Below are positions 12,593-24,041 of a stretch of 64,000 nt of DNA, piece by piece. A program made the translations under genes and the position numbers. The stretch lies in contig QVOM02000034.1 in NCBI GenBank assembly GCA_003586115.2, forward strand, positions 130,297,936 through 130,361,935, given 5' to 3'. The stretch's first letter is position 1, and each line of letters starts with the position of its first letter. Below the pieces are notes generated by a model that did no database searches, had not been told where the DNA came from, and saw only the letters and a program-made list of their open reading frames with translations. This DNA comes from Salvator merianae (Eukaryota; Chordata; Lepidosauria; Squamata; Teiidae).

Positions 12593-12950
12593 CCCGTCCA
12601 GATGGGTGGAATATAGCACCATTCTGGTGCTGCTATGGTAGGATTGCCACATATATCTGTGGCAACTCCACCATGGCTATGCTATATTCGGCCAAAAATG
12701 CATGATACCCTATTCTGAGAAAACCCAACTCTGATGGCGGGCTTTCCCAAAATAGTGCTATCGCTTACCTTGTAGCCAGAGCCGCCATCATTGCTTTGGC
12801 CTCGTGCAGGTGGGGGGCCCAAAAAGACAGCCACACATGTGTGGTGGTCACAATCATCCACTCCCAGGTATTTTGTGCCAGTGAAATACATGGACGTGTG
12901 TGTCACCAGAAAGCTCAGACAGTGCAATCCCCCATCTGTCTAGCCAACAA
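12593..12950. mobile_element. Inverted-repeat DNA element inserted in a Penelope-like copy
   Basis: The left end CCCCGTCCAGATGGG and the right end CCCCCATCTGTCTAGCC are approximate inverted repeats. The left third also contains a nested palindrome (ATATAGCACCATTCT against ATGGCTATGCTATAT). The segment is about 355 bp, richer in GC than its flanks, and non-coding. Its left boundary falls exactly where the Penelope-like sequence stops. Confidence 0.45.
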
Positions 12951-13045
12951 ATGATTGTTATAGAGAGGCTTTTCTCCAGAATATTGCCTTTTGGCACAAT
13001 ATTCAGTCAGCATCTGGAGCTTACCTAAGTCTACTTCACTTCATA

Positions 13046-13138
13046 CCTCTGATGAAGTGGGCTTAGTCTATGAAAGCTCATGTTACCAACTTCTTTTTCT
13101 TTGTTAGTCTCTAAGATGCTACTGGACCCCCTTACTAT
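13046..13138 (+). mobile_element. Penelope-like element tail fragment with a hammerhead-like core (plus strand)
   Basis: This copy contains CTGATGA at 13049-13055, a short pairing segment (AGTGGGCTTAGTCTAT), GAAA at 13072-13075, then GCTCATGTTACC. The CUGAUGA ... GAAA order is the conserved core of hammerhead ribozymes, which are known in Penelope-like retroelements. Stem II is partly mismatched and stem I is not obvious, so activity is doubtful. The rest (TTTGTTAGTCTCTAAGATGC) matches the inverted copy at 12489-12592. Confidence 0.5.
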
Positions 13139-15103
13139 TCTCATGTGAGTAGTTAGTATTGGTAGGAATTGGCATCTATGAGATGTAAGTGAAGCTAGAT
13201 GTATAAATGTTCTGGCTGAGCAAATAGGGCTTACTCTGTTTCATTTTTCACCATGGATACCTCATATTAGAATTCCCAGAATATTCAGTTGTCTGGGTTT
13301 GATGGTACCAGTGCGTTTCATGGGTCTTCACTCTATTTATATCCTTATTTTGCATGGAATAATCAAATGCAATTACTGAGTCAAACTGAAATTGTGTGCC
13401 CAGTTGGGAATATGCCAGTAAACAAGTGTTGGCTTGCACTGATGGAGTAACATAGTGAGTCATGTGCAAATGTGTTCATCTCCATATGGGGTGTGGCTTT
13501 AGTAGTAACAAGCATACCTTGTTTGTAGTTTCTTGCAAGGAAAGTCACTAGAGACTAGTTTTTATTTAAGGACTATGGAGCCGTGAAGTTTAAGGCAATG
13601 GCATGAATGAAAATGTTTCTTTTGTCTACAATGGTCCCACCTCAGTGAATATAAGGTCCCAGTTTGGGCAAGTGATTTCCAGTCCACATTTCCCTGATCT
13701 GCCCTGACTGCTTCTGGAAACCAGTCATGTATTTTGTTATAAGATTTGTATGTATATAGTCATCGGTTTAATAATGCTATAGTTTGACTCTGTGTAGTAC
13801 AAGAGTATGCTATGCAAGTAATTGCTTCTGCTGGAAAACTGAGGGTTAGAAAACCATGGAGGCCCAGTCTACCAATATATGTTAATAACATTGTGGAAGG
13901 AAGGTCCAGGCTATCAATAAGTCATTCTCAGTTTGGACGGGAGGCCCATTCCACCAATGTATGTTATCGGCACTTCAGAAGCCAAATGGCATTATTCATA
14001 GTTTCCAGAACTGCAATAAATAAGAGAATTCACATTTTATCAACTGTGTGAAAGTAAAACTGTGTTATATTGTATGGGGATGCCATGTAGATTTATGAGA
14101 TGGAAGTCTCACGTATTAACATTACTGCAGTTCCCACTTCCTCATTAGTACTGATTTTTCATTCAAAGAAAATGTGCCAGCAAAGGTTGTTCACCTCTGT
14201 CTCATACCTTCCTTGCCCATTTACAAAGATACGCTAAGATGTGAACCCCCAAAAAACCTATAGTGCACCCCCTCCCATTTTATATGAGCACTGCAGACAC
14301 AATTCTTGACTGGTCAACATCAGGAACAGTTGGCATCATTTGCACCCAGAGCATTGGAAGAGGTCTGTTCCTGACCAGCCGCTCTAGGAATGCGGATGGC
14401 AGGCGCCCCTCTTCTGTTCTTGGTGTTCTTCTGTTCTTGATGTCAGGTCCCATCCCTCACCGCAACTAGACGAGGGGATGTCACATCCAGTGCACAAGGG
14501 CAAGGGCGATCCTCAAGGCCTCTCGCTTCACGCCACTGAAAGTGGTTCGCACCTGCGGGAATGCCTGTGGACAGGTAGGTGTGAAAAGGCTCTAGAACTG
14601 TGCATTCTTGTGCAGGGAGAGATGAAAAGAAAGAAATCTTAGACATTTTTGTCCTTCCAGGTGTTTGCTAGAAGCTTGGAATTCTTCCAAGTGTTACTGC
14701 ATAAGACAAACCTTTGCATGAGAAATAGCTGTGGTTAACTCGTAGATTAATCCAACAGACCACATGGCCAACAGAATACAAAGATGAGCTTTAGAGGCAG
14801 TGCCAAGGTAGCTCTCACACTTATTGGGAAATGTTCCTTGTGCTCATTGGGAGATATCCCTACACCTCTGTGTGCAATCTGCAATCTCTATAAACCTATT
14901 ATAAATAAAGCACCTTTTTGTCTTTCTACTGTCTTTTGAGCAATAAACTTCTCCCCCCTCCTCTTGTGTGACTGGACAAAATGAAATAATCAGGTGAATA
15001 TTTACTAATCCCTGAAGCTACAACAGAAAGCCCATATTACATGCTAGTTCTTCGTTAGTGTGATTACCTATGTTTCTTATAATTAGATAGTAAGCCAGCC
15101 TAT
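13139..15103. other. Intergenic DNA, nothing recognised
   Basis: No gene or clear repeat ends are seen. 14270-14600 is richer in GC than its surroundings and may be an unrecognised repeat. Open frames are 83 codons at most. Confidence 0.45.
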
Positions 15104-15325
15104 GGGAGTGGCTGTAGCACAGTGACAGAGAAAACTGCCTAGAAAACAGAGGGTTGCCAGTTCGATCCCCAGCTTCTTCCCAGAAGTAGGCAATTGCAAA
15201 CCACTTCTGGATTTCTTCCAAGAAAACTGCATATACTGTAGGCACCCATGAAGGTGCCCATGCAATCAACCAGAAGTTGACTATAAGTCAACCATGACTT
15301 GGTGGTACCCAACAACAACAAGAAG
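15104..15325 (+). mobile_element. tRNA-derived SINE
   Basis: The head has an A-box-like GTGGCTGTAGCACAGTG and a B-box-like CAGTTCGATCCCC about 35 bp apart, as in RNA polymerase III promoters. The body contains CTATAAGTCAACCATGACTT, and the element ends with (CAA)n at about 15310. Copies of the same family lie at 50001-50190 (minus) and in part at 39742-39885. This is a lizard-type tRNA SINE. Confidence 0.75.
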
Positions 15326-15436
15326 AAGCCAGGAAGTCCCCCATTCTATTGAGTTTGGCCTCTTCGAATTCATATGCTTGTGAGATAATAAATTTCCTCA
15401 TTGTAACATATCTGGTGTGTGTGAGAGTGTGTGTGT

Positions 15437-16130
15437 GGCCACGGTTACACCGTAACTGTTTAGTCTGTCCCTAGGATGGATGGGGAGGGAGGCCATTTTG
15501 GGTCTCCTGCAGTCTGGTCATACTTTAGTGGCTGCCACCACTTCCATCCTCGCCCTCCCAATGTCAGGTAAGTTGGGGAGGGAGGGTGGGGGGTTGGCGA
15601 GAGGGGTGGCAGGGGTGGCAGCAGGGGTGGCGGCAGGGGTGGCGGAAGGCAGGGGGAAGTAGTTGCAGCTGTGATCATGGCTGCAACTGCTTCCCGCCCC
15701 CTCCTCCATAGAAGGCAGCTGACAGGGGGATAGGGGAGCTTTGGAGGGGTAGCCAGAAGCGGCAGGGGGTATGGTGGAAGCCTCGCCACACCCCCACTGC
15801 TTCCTGCTATCCCTCTGAAGCTCCCCCATTCCCCTCTGTCAGCTGCCGCCACAATTGTGGCTACAACTGCTTCCCGCTCCCCGCCCCTCATGGACAGCAG
15901 CAAAATTTCAGGGGTGGGGGGAAGTGGTGGGGGCTTGGGAAGGGTGGCAGGAGGCAGCCGCAGCCTGGGGGACTCAGGAAACGGACTCAGAGTTGGGATT
16001 ATCCGAATTTAGGATAATCCCCTTCCAGGCAGGAAACTCCTCAGAAAAACCAGAAACGCAATTTAGCGTCTGGTTTCTGAGGAGTGAAACCGTCCCCCGT
16101 CCCCAGAAAACATGAGGTGTGACCATGGCC
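15437..16130. mobile_element. GC-rich inverted-repeat element with possible 8-bp target duplication (hAT-like)
   Basis: The left end GGCCACGGTTACACC and the right end GGTGTGACCATGGCC are inverted repeats with two mismatches. Both ends abut GT-rich sequence (GTGTGTGT at 15429-15436 and TGTGTGTG from 16131), which would fit an 8-bp target duplication but is ambiguous in a microsatellite. Inside are GC-rich imperfect repeats (GCAGGGGTGGCGG), inverted pairs around GTAGTTGCAGCTGTG, and a hairpin at 16036-16085. The 147-codon minus frame at 15460-15903 reflects the GC bias; no transposase is seen. Confidence 0.55.
16036..16085. other. Long hairpin inside the GC-rich element
   Basis: ACTCCTCAGAAAAACCAGAA and TCTGGTTTCTGAGGAGT form a stem of about 22 bp with small bulges around the loop CGCAATTTAGCG. 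It lies near the right end of the 15437-16130 element and is probably part of its subterminal structure. Confidence 0.7.
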
Positions 16131-17060
16131 TGTGTGTGTTTTCTGAATCATTAGAACATGTCAATACCAACATTCAAAGATCTCTTGTCTCTGAGCACGT
16201 ACAGACTGTGCCAGAGCATATTTTGTAGCAATAGCCTTGAAATTCCTGATCTTTTACAATTAGCTGTGTGGGGGGTAGGAAGTTGGAACTGGTGAAATAT
16301 TTAAATTCATATCTAAATGCATTATAAAATAATAGGGTTCTAACATATGTATATTGTTACTAGATATTGTGGTTCTGGTGGCTTTGCTACATCATATAGG
16401 CAGGGGAAAATTTGCATACACATCAATTCATTTTTCTTAAGATGTCACGACTTCTAAGTGTTAAAACTACAAAAAAGACATACAAAGGTTTTTGAGCCTG
16501 TGCTTGATATTTTAAGTGTGCCATTCCATGCTTTGGCAACAGAGAGAGCAAAATAAATTTGATTGCTTTATGGCATCCTAAAGCAGCCATTAGGATTTAC
16601 TCAACTCTGAAGACAAAGAAGGTTTGGGGCTACAGTGCAGATGTCCCAGGGGGTAGCTATGCACAAATATTTACCATTTATTGAATCAGATCCAGGTTGG
16701 TGAAATGTGAGTTGGTGTGTGAAATTATCAAACAGATCTTTTTTTGCAGAGTGCTTTTTCCAGCATTCCGAGCATGTTGCTTCTTCCAACATTTTTTTAG
16801 GTGTTTCCATATTATGGACTTACATAGGCCAAACACGGGCATTCCAGGCAAGGATGAGAAGATATTGCCTCAGGTTTACCCCTGAAGCTTCAGGTCTACA
16901 GAAAGACAACCAGTTGGAACAGCTGGCATGAAAAAATTAGAATGCTCAGGTTGTTCCGTACAAGAAAACTGATGAAGGAAATAGGTCCAGTCAGCTGCCA
17001 CTAGCAGTGTGGTGCCCTGTAAAACATCCAGCCTGAACAAGCCATTTAGTTTAAGTTTCA
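16131..17060. other. Intergenic DNA, nothing recognised
   Basis: AT-rich sequence without recognised genes or repeat ends. Confidence 0.5.
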
Positions 17061-17486
17061 GGGGTCTGTTCACATTTTACACTAGTGAGCGTCAGGGACA
17101 CTCACTAGTAAAGTGCTTCTGCATTTTGTGAAGGCCCTGGTGCTTGGGAGCAGACTACAGTTGCTCCTGATCGCTACTTGCTGTGGAGCACAAAATCTGC
17201 TCCTGGTACACTGCGTTTGCACCCTTTTCCGGGTGCAAACTCAGAGTGGCGTGGTACAGCTATACCTGCACCATTGTGCAGCATTCCTAGCCACCATGGC
17301 AGTGGCTGGAAGTTTCCCAGTGGCTGTCATGGCACAGGAAGCCAGTATTTGCATTACAAATGCTGGTATCCTGCTGCTGGTCTATTTCAAGGTCTTGCAG
17401 TGCAGATGGTTGCCAGGCTGCAAGGTCTGTTCCAGCATAGAACAGGATAATTATCCTGTTCTTTGGTGGAAACTGTGAAAAGGTCC
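17061..17486 (+). mobile_element. Inverted-repeat DNA element, copy 3 of a local family
   Basis: The element begins GGGGTCTGTTCACATTTTAC and ends AAACTGTGAAAAGGTCC. It shares ACTAGTGAGCGTCAGGGACA and the subterminal ATTATCCTGTTCTTTGGTGG with the related copies. The 121-codon frame at 17113-17478 lies wholly inside and shows no known domain. Confidence 0.65.
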
Positions 17487-18841
17487 AAGTGTTTTTTGTT
17501 GTTGTTCTATTTGCAGGATTGCGCAAGAACACACATTTTAGGCTTGATTGTTTACAGTTTTGTACAGGAATAAACTTGAGCATTGAAACAGTGGAGGAGA
17601 GCTGCCAGTGACAGACAAATGCAATTACAGTGTGAGGAGAGGTTTCAGGCATGGTGTGATAGGGGACGAGCTTCTTGTACCGAAAATAAGCATGCAAGAT
17701 GCATTTTAACTATTCATGTCTGTCTGCTCTTTAACCCCAAACCCATGTGATTTCCTCCAGAGTTCATTTTTAAGCATGAGATAAGGCTATGCCTAATTCA
17801 GCTGCAAGGTACTTAAAGATGACAAAGTTATGTTGACTTAAGCTGGAAATCTCATAGATGCTTCACCAAAGGAGTAAAACGTAATCACAGTCGTTGTCAT
17901 TTTTAAATTGCTAATGATTTGCATACTTTCCTTGAGATCCAAAATCACTTGCCTAAAGCAATTGCCTTACCCTGTTCGTTTAATGGCAGAACTAGCTCTG
18001 CTAACAGATTGCTCTTCTCTTCTCACAGATGTTCTAGCTATTAACTGATACCACTGCCTGCTTCATAAGAATCCCGATTTCACTCTCATAGCATGTGGGT
18101 CCTTATTGCCAATGTCCTGTGGTTGGCGTTTGCTAAATAGGTAAGGTAGGCACTACTGTAAAGAATTATATACAGAGATCAGCGGGAAGCCTTTCAGTCA
18201 TCCTGAACACATAATCCACTCTTAAGTTTGCTAGAAACATTTTAGTCCACAGATGGTGGAAAGGCCTCAGACCTGGATTTTGGATTGTTCTATCACAATA
18301 ATTGATTCCTGATTGTCCATGCAGTCTGTCTTTTATTACTGTTTGAGCCACTACTTGGCTTTGTGTTTAATGTTCCATCAAATGCTTAGAATGTGCATTG
18401 TATTTTTACTCCAGCAATCAAGCTGCATTTCTCTTGCTATCTTTAGAACTTTGTTATTGTGATTAATTCTGTGTTACCTAATCTTCCCAGACCCCTGTTG
18501 ACTGGGGAATTTCATGTTTCTCTTAAGATTTATCTTGAAGGTGTTGCAGCCTTGCTATGGATCAGTAAACATTATGATGGGATTAGCTGATCAAATAATC
18601 TTGTCTTCAACAAATCCTTGCCCCTTAGATGTAATTAGTCTCATCATTTCTGATCACTGACAATGTCAAATGGGGCAATAAAGTATCTAGCCCAGGGTTA
18701 TTTGGAAAACAGCAAGACTGCAGCTATACCTGGTAGAAAAACACATCATCATTCTGACGTTAGGATTTTGCACATAAGCTCTGCTGATCAAAACTTCTTA
18801 GAGTACAGAATCAGGAGTCTGACTTAGGATGCTGGTAAATA
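17487..18841. other. Intergenic DNA, nothing recognised
   Basis: AT-rich sequence. A 136-codon minus frame at 17287-17697 runs out of copy 3 into this region and shows no recognisable similarity. Confidence 0.5.
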
Positions 18842-19206
18842 GGGCCTGTTTGCACTTGCAACTAGTGAGCATCAGGGACACTCACTAGTCAAGTGCTATG
18901 TATCTGGTGATTGGGAACAGACTACAGCTGTCCCTGATCACTACCTGCTGTGGAGCACAATATCGTGCTAAACAGCTGTACTGGGAGCAGTTGGAAGTGG
19001 GTTCACACCCGCTTCCAGGTGTAAACGCACAGGTGTTGGGCATGGCTGCAATTGCAGCTGTGCCATCACATGATGGATGGCAGCAGCTGGAAACTTCCCA
19101 GCCACTGCCATGGCACAGGATGCCAGCAAGACCTTTCAGTGGGGAAGGTCTCTGCACTGTGAGGTTTGCTTCTGAACATTCCAAGATGGAAAGTGTGAAA
19201 AGGCCC
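18842..19206 (+). mobile_element. Inverted-repeat DNA element, copy 4 of a local family
   Basis: The element starts GGGCCTGTTTGCACTTGCAA and ends GGAAAGTGTGAAAAGGCCC, the clearest end pair of the family. ATA is found just outside each end, which could be a 3-bp target duplication. It shares GTGAGCATCAGGGACACTCA and GTGGAGCACAATATCGTGCT with the others. Confidence 0.7.
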
Positions 19207-19215
19207 ATAGACAAA

Positions 19216-19426
19216 GGAACTGTTTGCACTTTGTACTAATGAGTGGAGGCCCTTGCGAGTGGGAACAGCATAACACTGCTCCTAGTCACAACTAGCTGTG
19301 GAGCACAAATTAGTAAAGTGCCATGGTCAGGATCCAGCAAGGCTACCAACATTTGCGTCGCATGGTCAATACCACTATAGAACACAATAATTATCCTGTT
19401 CTATGGTGGTAAGTGTGAACAGGCCC
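19216..19426 (+). mobile_element. Inverted-repeat DNA element, copy 5 (shortened)
   Basis: The element begins about 19216 with GGAACTGTTTGCACTTTG and ends TAAGTGTGAACAGGCCC. It keeps GTGGAGCACAAA and ATTATCCTGTTCTATGGTGG but lacks the middle of the element. It lies about 10 bp after copy 4, so the two form a near-tandem pair. Confidence 0.6.
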
Positions 19427-22400
19427 AAGGTTACTGGCAATCTGAAAGAATATTGCTTAGGACAAGAATATTACTTATAAAGGAACCTTTTTGGATCTGT
19501 AAATTATATACTGTGTCTGCTTTAGGAATCAATGAAGTTGTTAATTGGATAGTGTAAATTTCTCACATGTGTCTGGCTTACTTGCCAATATTAATTTGTC
19601 CCTTGTGAGAAGTTCTTTCAGGATCATTACCTCTGGATTCTCCCCTTCCTATGTTTTGAAGTATACATGTTCTTGAATAATGTATTGGTATGATTTGCAA
19701 AATAGTACTGTGTTTTAATCTGTGAGATATAAACAGGTCTTTAAAAAAAAAAAAAAGAGTTACATTTTGTTAAAGGCTTTCCTTGCAATAGTATTTTTTA
19801 TTTATTTTGTTTATAGCCTTTACATTTGGAGATGTGAACATATAACGTGCATGTCTCCTGTAATCTGGGCAAATTGCTTTATAGAGATATGTTTTTCATC
19901 ATTCTTTTGAGTAATGTATTTTATTTTATGTCATTCTTTCAGATGCAACTGAAGACCTGGTAAGTCAAAATGCATTTTGTTTCTGATGCAGCTACAACAT
20001 TTGAACTATAGGCTGTTCATTTTGTTTTTTAGGAAAGATTTTAGGACCTGTGGCAGCCTGGTTCTCAGACCCTTGATGATTGCTGTGATACAAGCAGAGA
20101 GCTGGGAATTCTACTTTTGGGGGGGGGAGGAGCTTTCCCCAGTCTCTCTGTAAGAGCAGGATCTTTCAGGCTATTGGTTTTAAAAACGGGAAATCAACTG
20201 CGATGGACCATGTTAAAATGAGGCAGAGAAAAGATCAAGTCAAAGCAAGCAGAGTCCCAATAAAATGATTTATTTATTAAGAAAAGTGGCAGTAGAGCAA
20301 AAACATAGGCAAGAGTAATGAAATGTACTTTGAATGCAAGAGCAAAGGGGATAAAAAGGGTTTTAAACTGAGCAGGGAGACCCTTCTAGTATTCTAAGGT
20401 TCCAGCAATAACAAATAAGAAAACAACAGCAGAAAAAAAAATATACAACCCAATCTTTAAAGTACTTAGCTGTTTTCCCTTTCCAGAGACATATATATTT
20501 ACCTATCCTTGGATCCAAATGGGCTGGAGAGAAGAGAGAGAACAAGGAGGGGAAGGGGAAAGACAAACAAACATGGGGGGGGGGAGGAAGTAGGAATAAG
20601 AGCCAAAAAGGCAAAGAAGGGAGGCAAAAAGAGAGAGAGATTTTCAAAAGTCACAGGTTTTATAGTTTGGGCTGGACAGGGGCAGAGAAATATCAGGATT
20701 GGTTACCTGGACTTGGTGAAAAGGATGCTGGGACTCAGTGGGAGGGATCCAGGGCAATGGATGCCAGCCACATGGACTTCTGTGCTATGGAGAGTAAGGC
20801 TGGGAGGGGCCAGGGGCAGTGCATGTCACATGCTTGGGGTAACTGTAGGTCAAGACCCCAGCAAACACTCGTTTACATACAGAAAATGGCCAGCCATAAG
20901 AGACAAAAAAGTCTCCTGATGGGTAATCAAGACAGATAAGCAAGATGTTTACCTACTATTTTCTGTTGAAACATTGCAGTTTGCCAATATTTTGTAATGA
21001 CAAAAATGATACTTTTTAGATATCTTTTGGTATTTTTATCAAAGTGTACCAGTTACATGTATACAGTCTGCAGAGGTTTTCTATTGTTCTGAAGGAAGCC
21101 AACAAGACCTTTTAACATAGATATGCAGATGTGCTTCCTTGTAGGCAGAAGGGGGGGAGGAGGAAGCCAAAGGAAAATTTCACAATAGTTCATGCTTTTT
21201 AAAATGGAGTTTGTGTTTCCAAGATGCAACAGGAATCCAGGCCACTGCAGGTCCATTTCCTGTATTTTCAATGTACCATAAGATGCCAATGTTTTATGTG
21301 CCCACCCTGACACACGGTTGCTTATGCCTTATGTACCAAAGTGTGCATAAATTCATATTTAATAAGGTAGTCTGGTAACAGCTGTTATATTCTTTTTTCA
21401 GAATATTCTTAATCTCTTGACAAAGTGGTACATGGGCAACTAACACAGCATTTAAATTTTGGACTGTCTTCGTATGTTGACAAAGTTTTGGTTTTTTTTA
21501 CTAATAGTTGTACACTCTTATAATACAAGCATGTGGAAGGGAGGCTCTAGTATACTTGCTGGTCCCATATACAGGCCAGTGCAGATTTGCCTATAGTATG
21601 TTCATGGGGGGAGGGACAGAGTGGCCTGTGAACGATCCCTCTGGCAAGCCATCTCAATCACTTCAGAGTGGCTTTTTTTTCTCAGCTGTGTGTGAATGCA
21701 GTCTAAATTCCCTAAGACATCTGGGAGGGTGAAAAAAAAGGCAGAAGTAGACTGCCAGGCAAGGAGGCTGTTGTTATCACCCATACAACAAAGCCCAGTT
21801 GGGTACCAGAGCACAGATGAGCTGCTTCTGGTGATGATGGAACCTGATGGATAGTTGTCCAGGCACTCAAACAGCTGTTGAAGGCAATGCTAGTTTAGCA
21901 AAGATCTAATGTATTTTTCACTATAAGCTTCATCTGATAACAATGAATTACATTGTATTACAAGTAATATAATTGCAAACTAAAATAATATTTTTTGTTC
22001 CCTTCTTTGTTTATGGGTGTCATCTGAATTGGAATTCAAGCAGTTAAACAATAAACTAAATTGAAAGTGGATCCACAAAAGGTGCAGTTTACATATAAGC
22101 TGCATTTTTACCACATAGAATCAGGCATTCTGTACATGCTTAGAAGTACTGCATTGAAAATCTTTGAACAAAAGAATGTTGAAAAACTGTAGAACCTGGA
22201 CTAACATGTACAATTGTAAGATAAAAAAGAGATTTTTAAAAAATTATATTATCCATTCTAGTACAGTATGCAAGAGTACAACAATAAATATACTATGGTA
22301 CTGACAGTGTAATAACTGCTCTTAATAACTAAATTCAATAACAGAGAATTTTAATAATGCAGGCACAGTTCTATGTATGATTTCCCAATGTGTAAGAAAG

Positions 22401-22861
22401 GCTTTTTGCACAGGCAGGCCTATACAAATCATGTTTCCATCAGTTTCTGATGCCATCACCATGCAAAAATGTGGATTTGAGGCACAGATCCTCCTGGATC
22501 CAGATGATTTTTAAATGGCTCCTTCCCCAAGCCATCACAAAAGTACACCTTATTCGTAGTCATGGAGGGAACCAAAGCAATAACAGGTCCTCTATGTAAA
22601 TATTAATGCAATGTTTATACTGAAAAAACCTAAGTCCCAGGCATGGAATTTTAAAATCTCATCCGAATCAAAGAGAATCTCCATATGCTCTGACACTACC
22701 CCCAAAAGCAAAGAGCTCAGTGTTCACAGTGAAACACAAAAACTGGTTTGTTATATGAATTTTTTCATATGCCCTTGCAAATGATACATGAACTAGTTTT
22801 CATGTGCCCTTGCAAATGATACTTGAAAGGTACAGCTTTCCTCCCCACTTTCAAACACCTG
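19427..22861. other. Intergenic DNA with a purine-rich block, unclassified
   Basis: No gene is recognised. 20240-20940 is unusually purine-rich on the + strand (long GGGA/AAGA runs, a G run at 20575-20584) and holds a 136-codon frame at 20509-20919 with no known similarity. CCCAATAAAATGATTTATTT near 20255 could be part of an old LTR or LINE, but no ends are visible. The rest is AT-rich and featureless. Confidence 0.45.
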
Positions 22862-22983
22862 TTTTATTGCATGCCTTTTATGAGTTTTTGTTTTGTTCTG
22901 TTTTGTTTTAATTGTTGTAACCCGCCCTGAGACCTTCGGGTATAGGGCGGGATAAAAATGCAAATAAATAAATAAATAAATAA
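22862..22983 (+). mobile_element. L2/CR1-type LINE 3' tail
   Basis: GTTGTAACCCGCCCTGAGAC is followed by GGGCGGGATAAAAATGC and an (AAATA)n tail. This is the same 3' terminus as the minus-strand LINE at 52083-53745, here in the opposite orientation and cut to about 120 bp. Confidence 0.7.
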
Positions 22984-23899
22984 AATTGTTTCAACAAGTA
23001 GTATAATAAATCTGTGATTTCTTCCATCTGTGAAATGAAATTTCATTCAGGCTTTGCTGGGAAGGAAAATCATATTAAAAATAATTTAGAATAAAAAAAT
23101 CAGATACTTAAAATTCCAGGATTTCTTTTTATCCTTTCCCTACAAAAGGCCCTGAGAAAATAAGACAATTCAGCCTTAAGAACTGCTGAAGACAGGACCA
23201 AATATTGCACAGAAACAGAAAAATGATACAAAACAGTTGTCCAATAAATACTACATTTGCAAATTGTATTTCTCACTGCATATCCTTCATTAATGTTTAA
23301 TACAAAGGCTTATGTACTACTAATACACTTTCCCAGCATAGCTGTACTGTAGTAAAAATGTATCCAAGCTAGTATCACCTTTTACTTTTTACTATGAAAT
23401 GCTACTGTAGCTGGCTTTGTCCTTATTACGCAGCTGGCTTTTTAAAAAAATGCAGCCTAAGCCCTGTTATGCATAAATTGCACAGTATTCTGTTGGGTCG
23501 GACAAACAAACTGAGACTTCAAATCGAGACGTCCCTAAGGTCCACGTTCCCTTCCCAGCCACGAACTTTTTGATGAATTGGACGGGAACGGAACCTTCTC
23601 TTTAACCTTCAAAATTTCTACCCGAGCCAGTTTTAACTCCACTGCACCGTTCCGTTGAGAGGAAGTTTGTGCAACAGCTTCGGAGGACCTAAAGGCAAAT
23701 TGCTTTTTCACGTTCTTCCAAAAGCAACCACAATGATTCAAGGGTTTCTATTACAGAAATTATCTTGGCGTTATAAATATATAGATATATGTAAATATAT
23801 CTATTTGTATACTGTGCGATCCTGGAAGAGCGACCTGCTCACTTTTGCGTTCACAGAGAACCATGACTGATGAGGCTCTAAATTTTTCTATCTCTATGA
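22984..23899. other. ACBD6 5' flank, no gene recognised
   Basis: AT-rich up to about 23500, then mixed. No divergent exon on the minus strand is convincing. The TATAAATATATAG run at 23772 is part of a general AT tract. Confidence 0.5.
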
Positions 23900-23924
23900 G
23901 TTCCTTACAGATAGGGCGTCGCTC

Positions 23925-24041
23925 AGTCATTGGGCGCGAGCGAGAGGCTGCGTTCTCATTGGCTCGGCTTGGCTCTTACAGGGAAGGGGCGGGGCACAAT
24001 GGAGAGAGAGGAGAACCGGCCAAGCGACGGCGGGAGGGACC
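23925..24041 (+). promoter_or_regulatory. ACBD6: ACBD6 proximal promoter and 5' UTR (CpG-rich, two inverted CCAAT boxes, GC box)
   Basis: Two ATTGG motifs (inverted CCAAT boxes) lie at 23929-23933 and 23958-23962, 29 bp apart. A consensus GC/Sp1 box GGGGCGGGGC lies at 23986-23995. CpG density rises sharply here and continues through exon 1 to about 24530. There is no TATA box at the expected distance; a TATAAATA at 23772-23779 lies in AT-rich DNA about 270 bp upstream of the start codon and is unlikely to be the core promoter. The layout is typical of a broadly expressed gene with a CpG-island promoter. The transcription start is not determined. Confidence 0.75.

Noticed and set aside
15460..15903. 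147-codon minus frame, Pro/Arg-rich
   Set aside because: It lies wholly inside a GC-rich inverted-repeat element and overlaps equally long frames in other phases, so it reflects base composition.
20240..20940. Possible LTR retrotransposon in the purine-rich block
   Set aside because: No paired LTR ends, primer-binding site or gag/pol motifs are visible. Left as unclassified.
23535..23741. 68-codon minus frame near the promoter as a divergent gene
   Set aside because: There is no conserved domain and no continuation by splicing that I could see.
23772..23779. TATAAATA as the ACBD6 TATA box
   Set aside because: It is about 270 bp upstream of the start codon within a long AT tract. The CpG/CCAAT/GC-box layout near 23929-23995 fits better.
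1..23900. Search for a neighbouring gene (XPR1 lies next to ACBD6 in mammals) or a divergent transcript partner
   Set aside because: No exon with conserved XPR1-like or other known sequence was found. The distance is expected to exceed this window.
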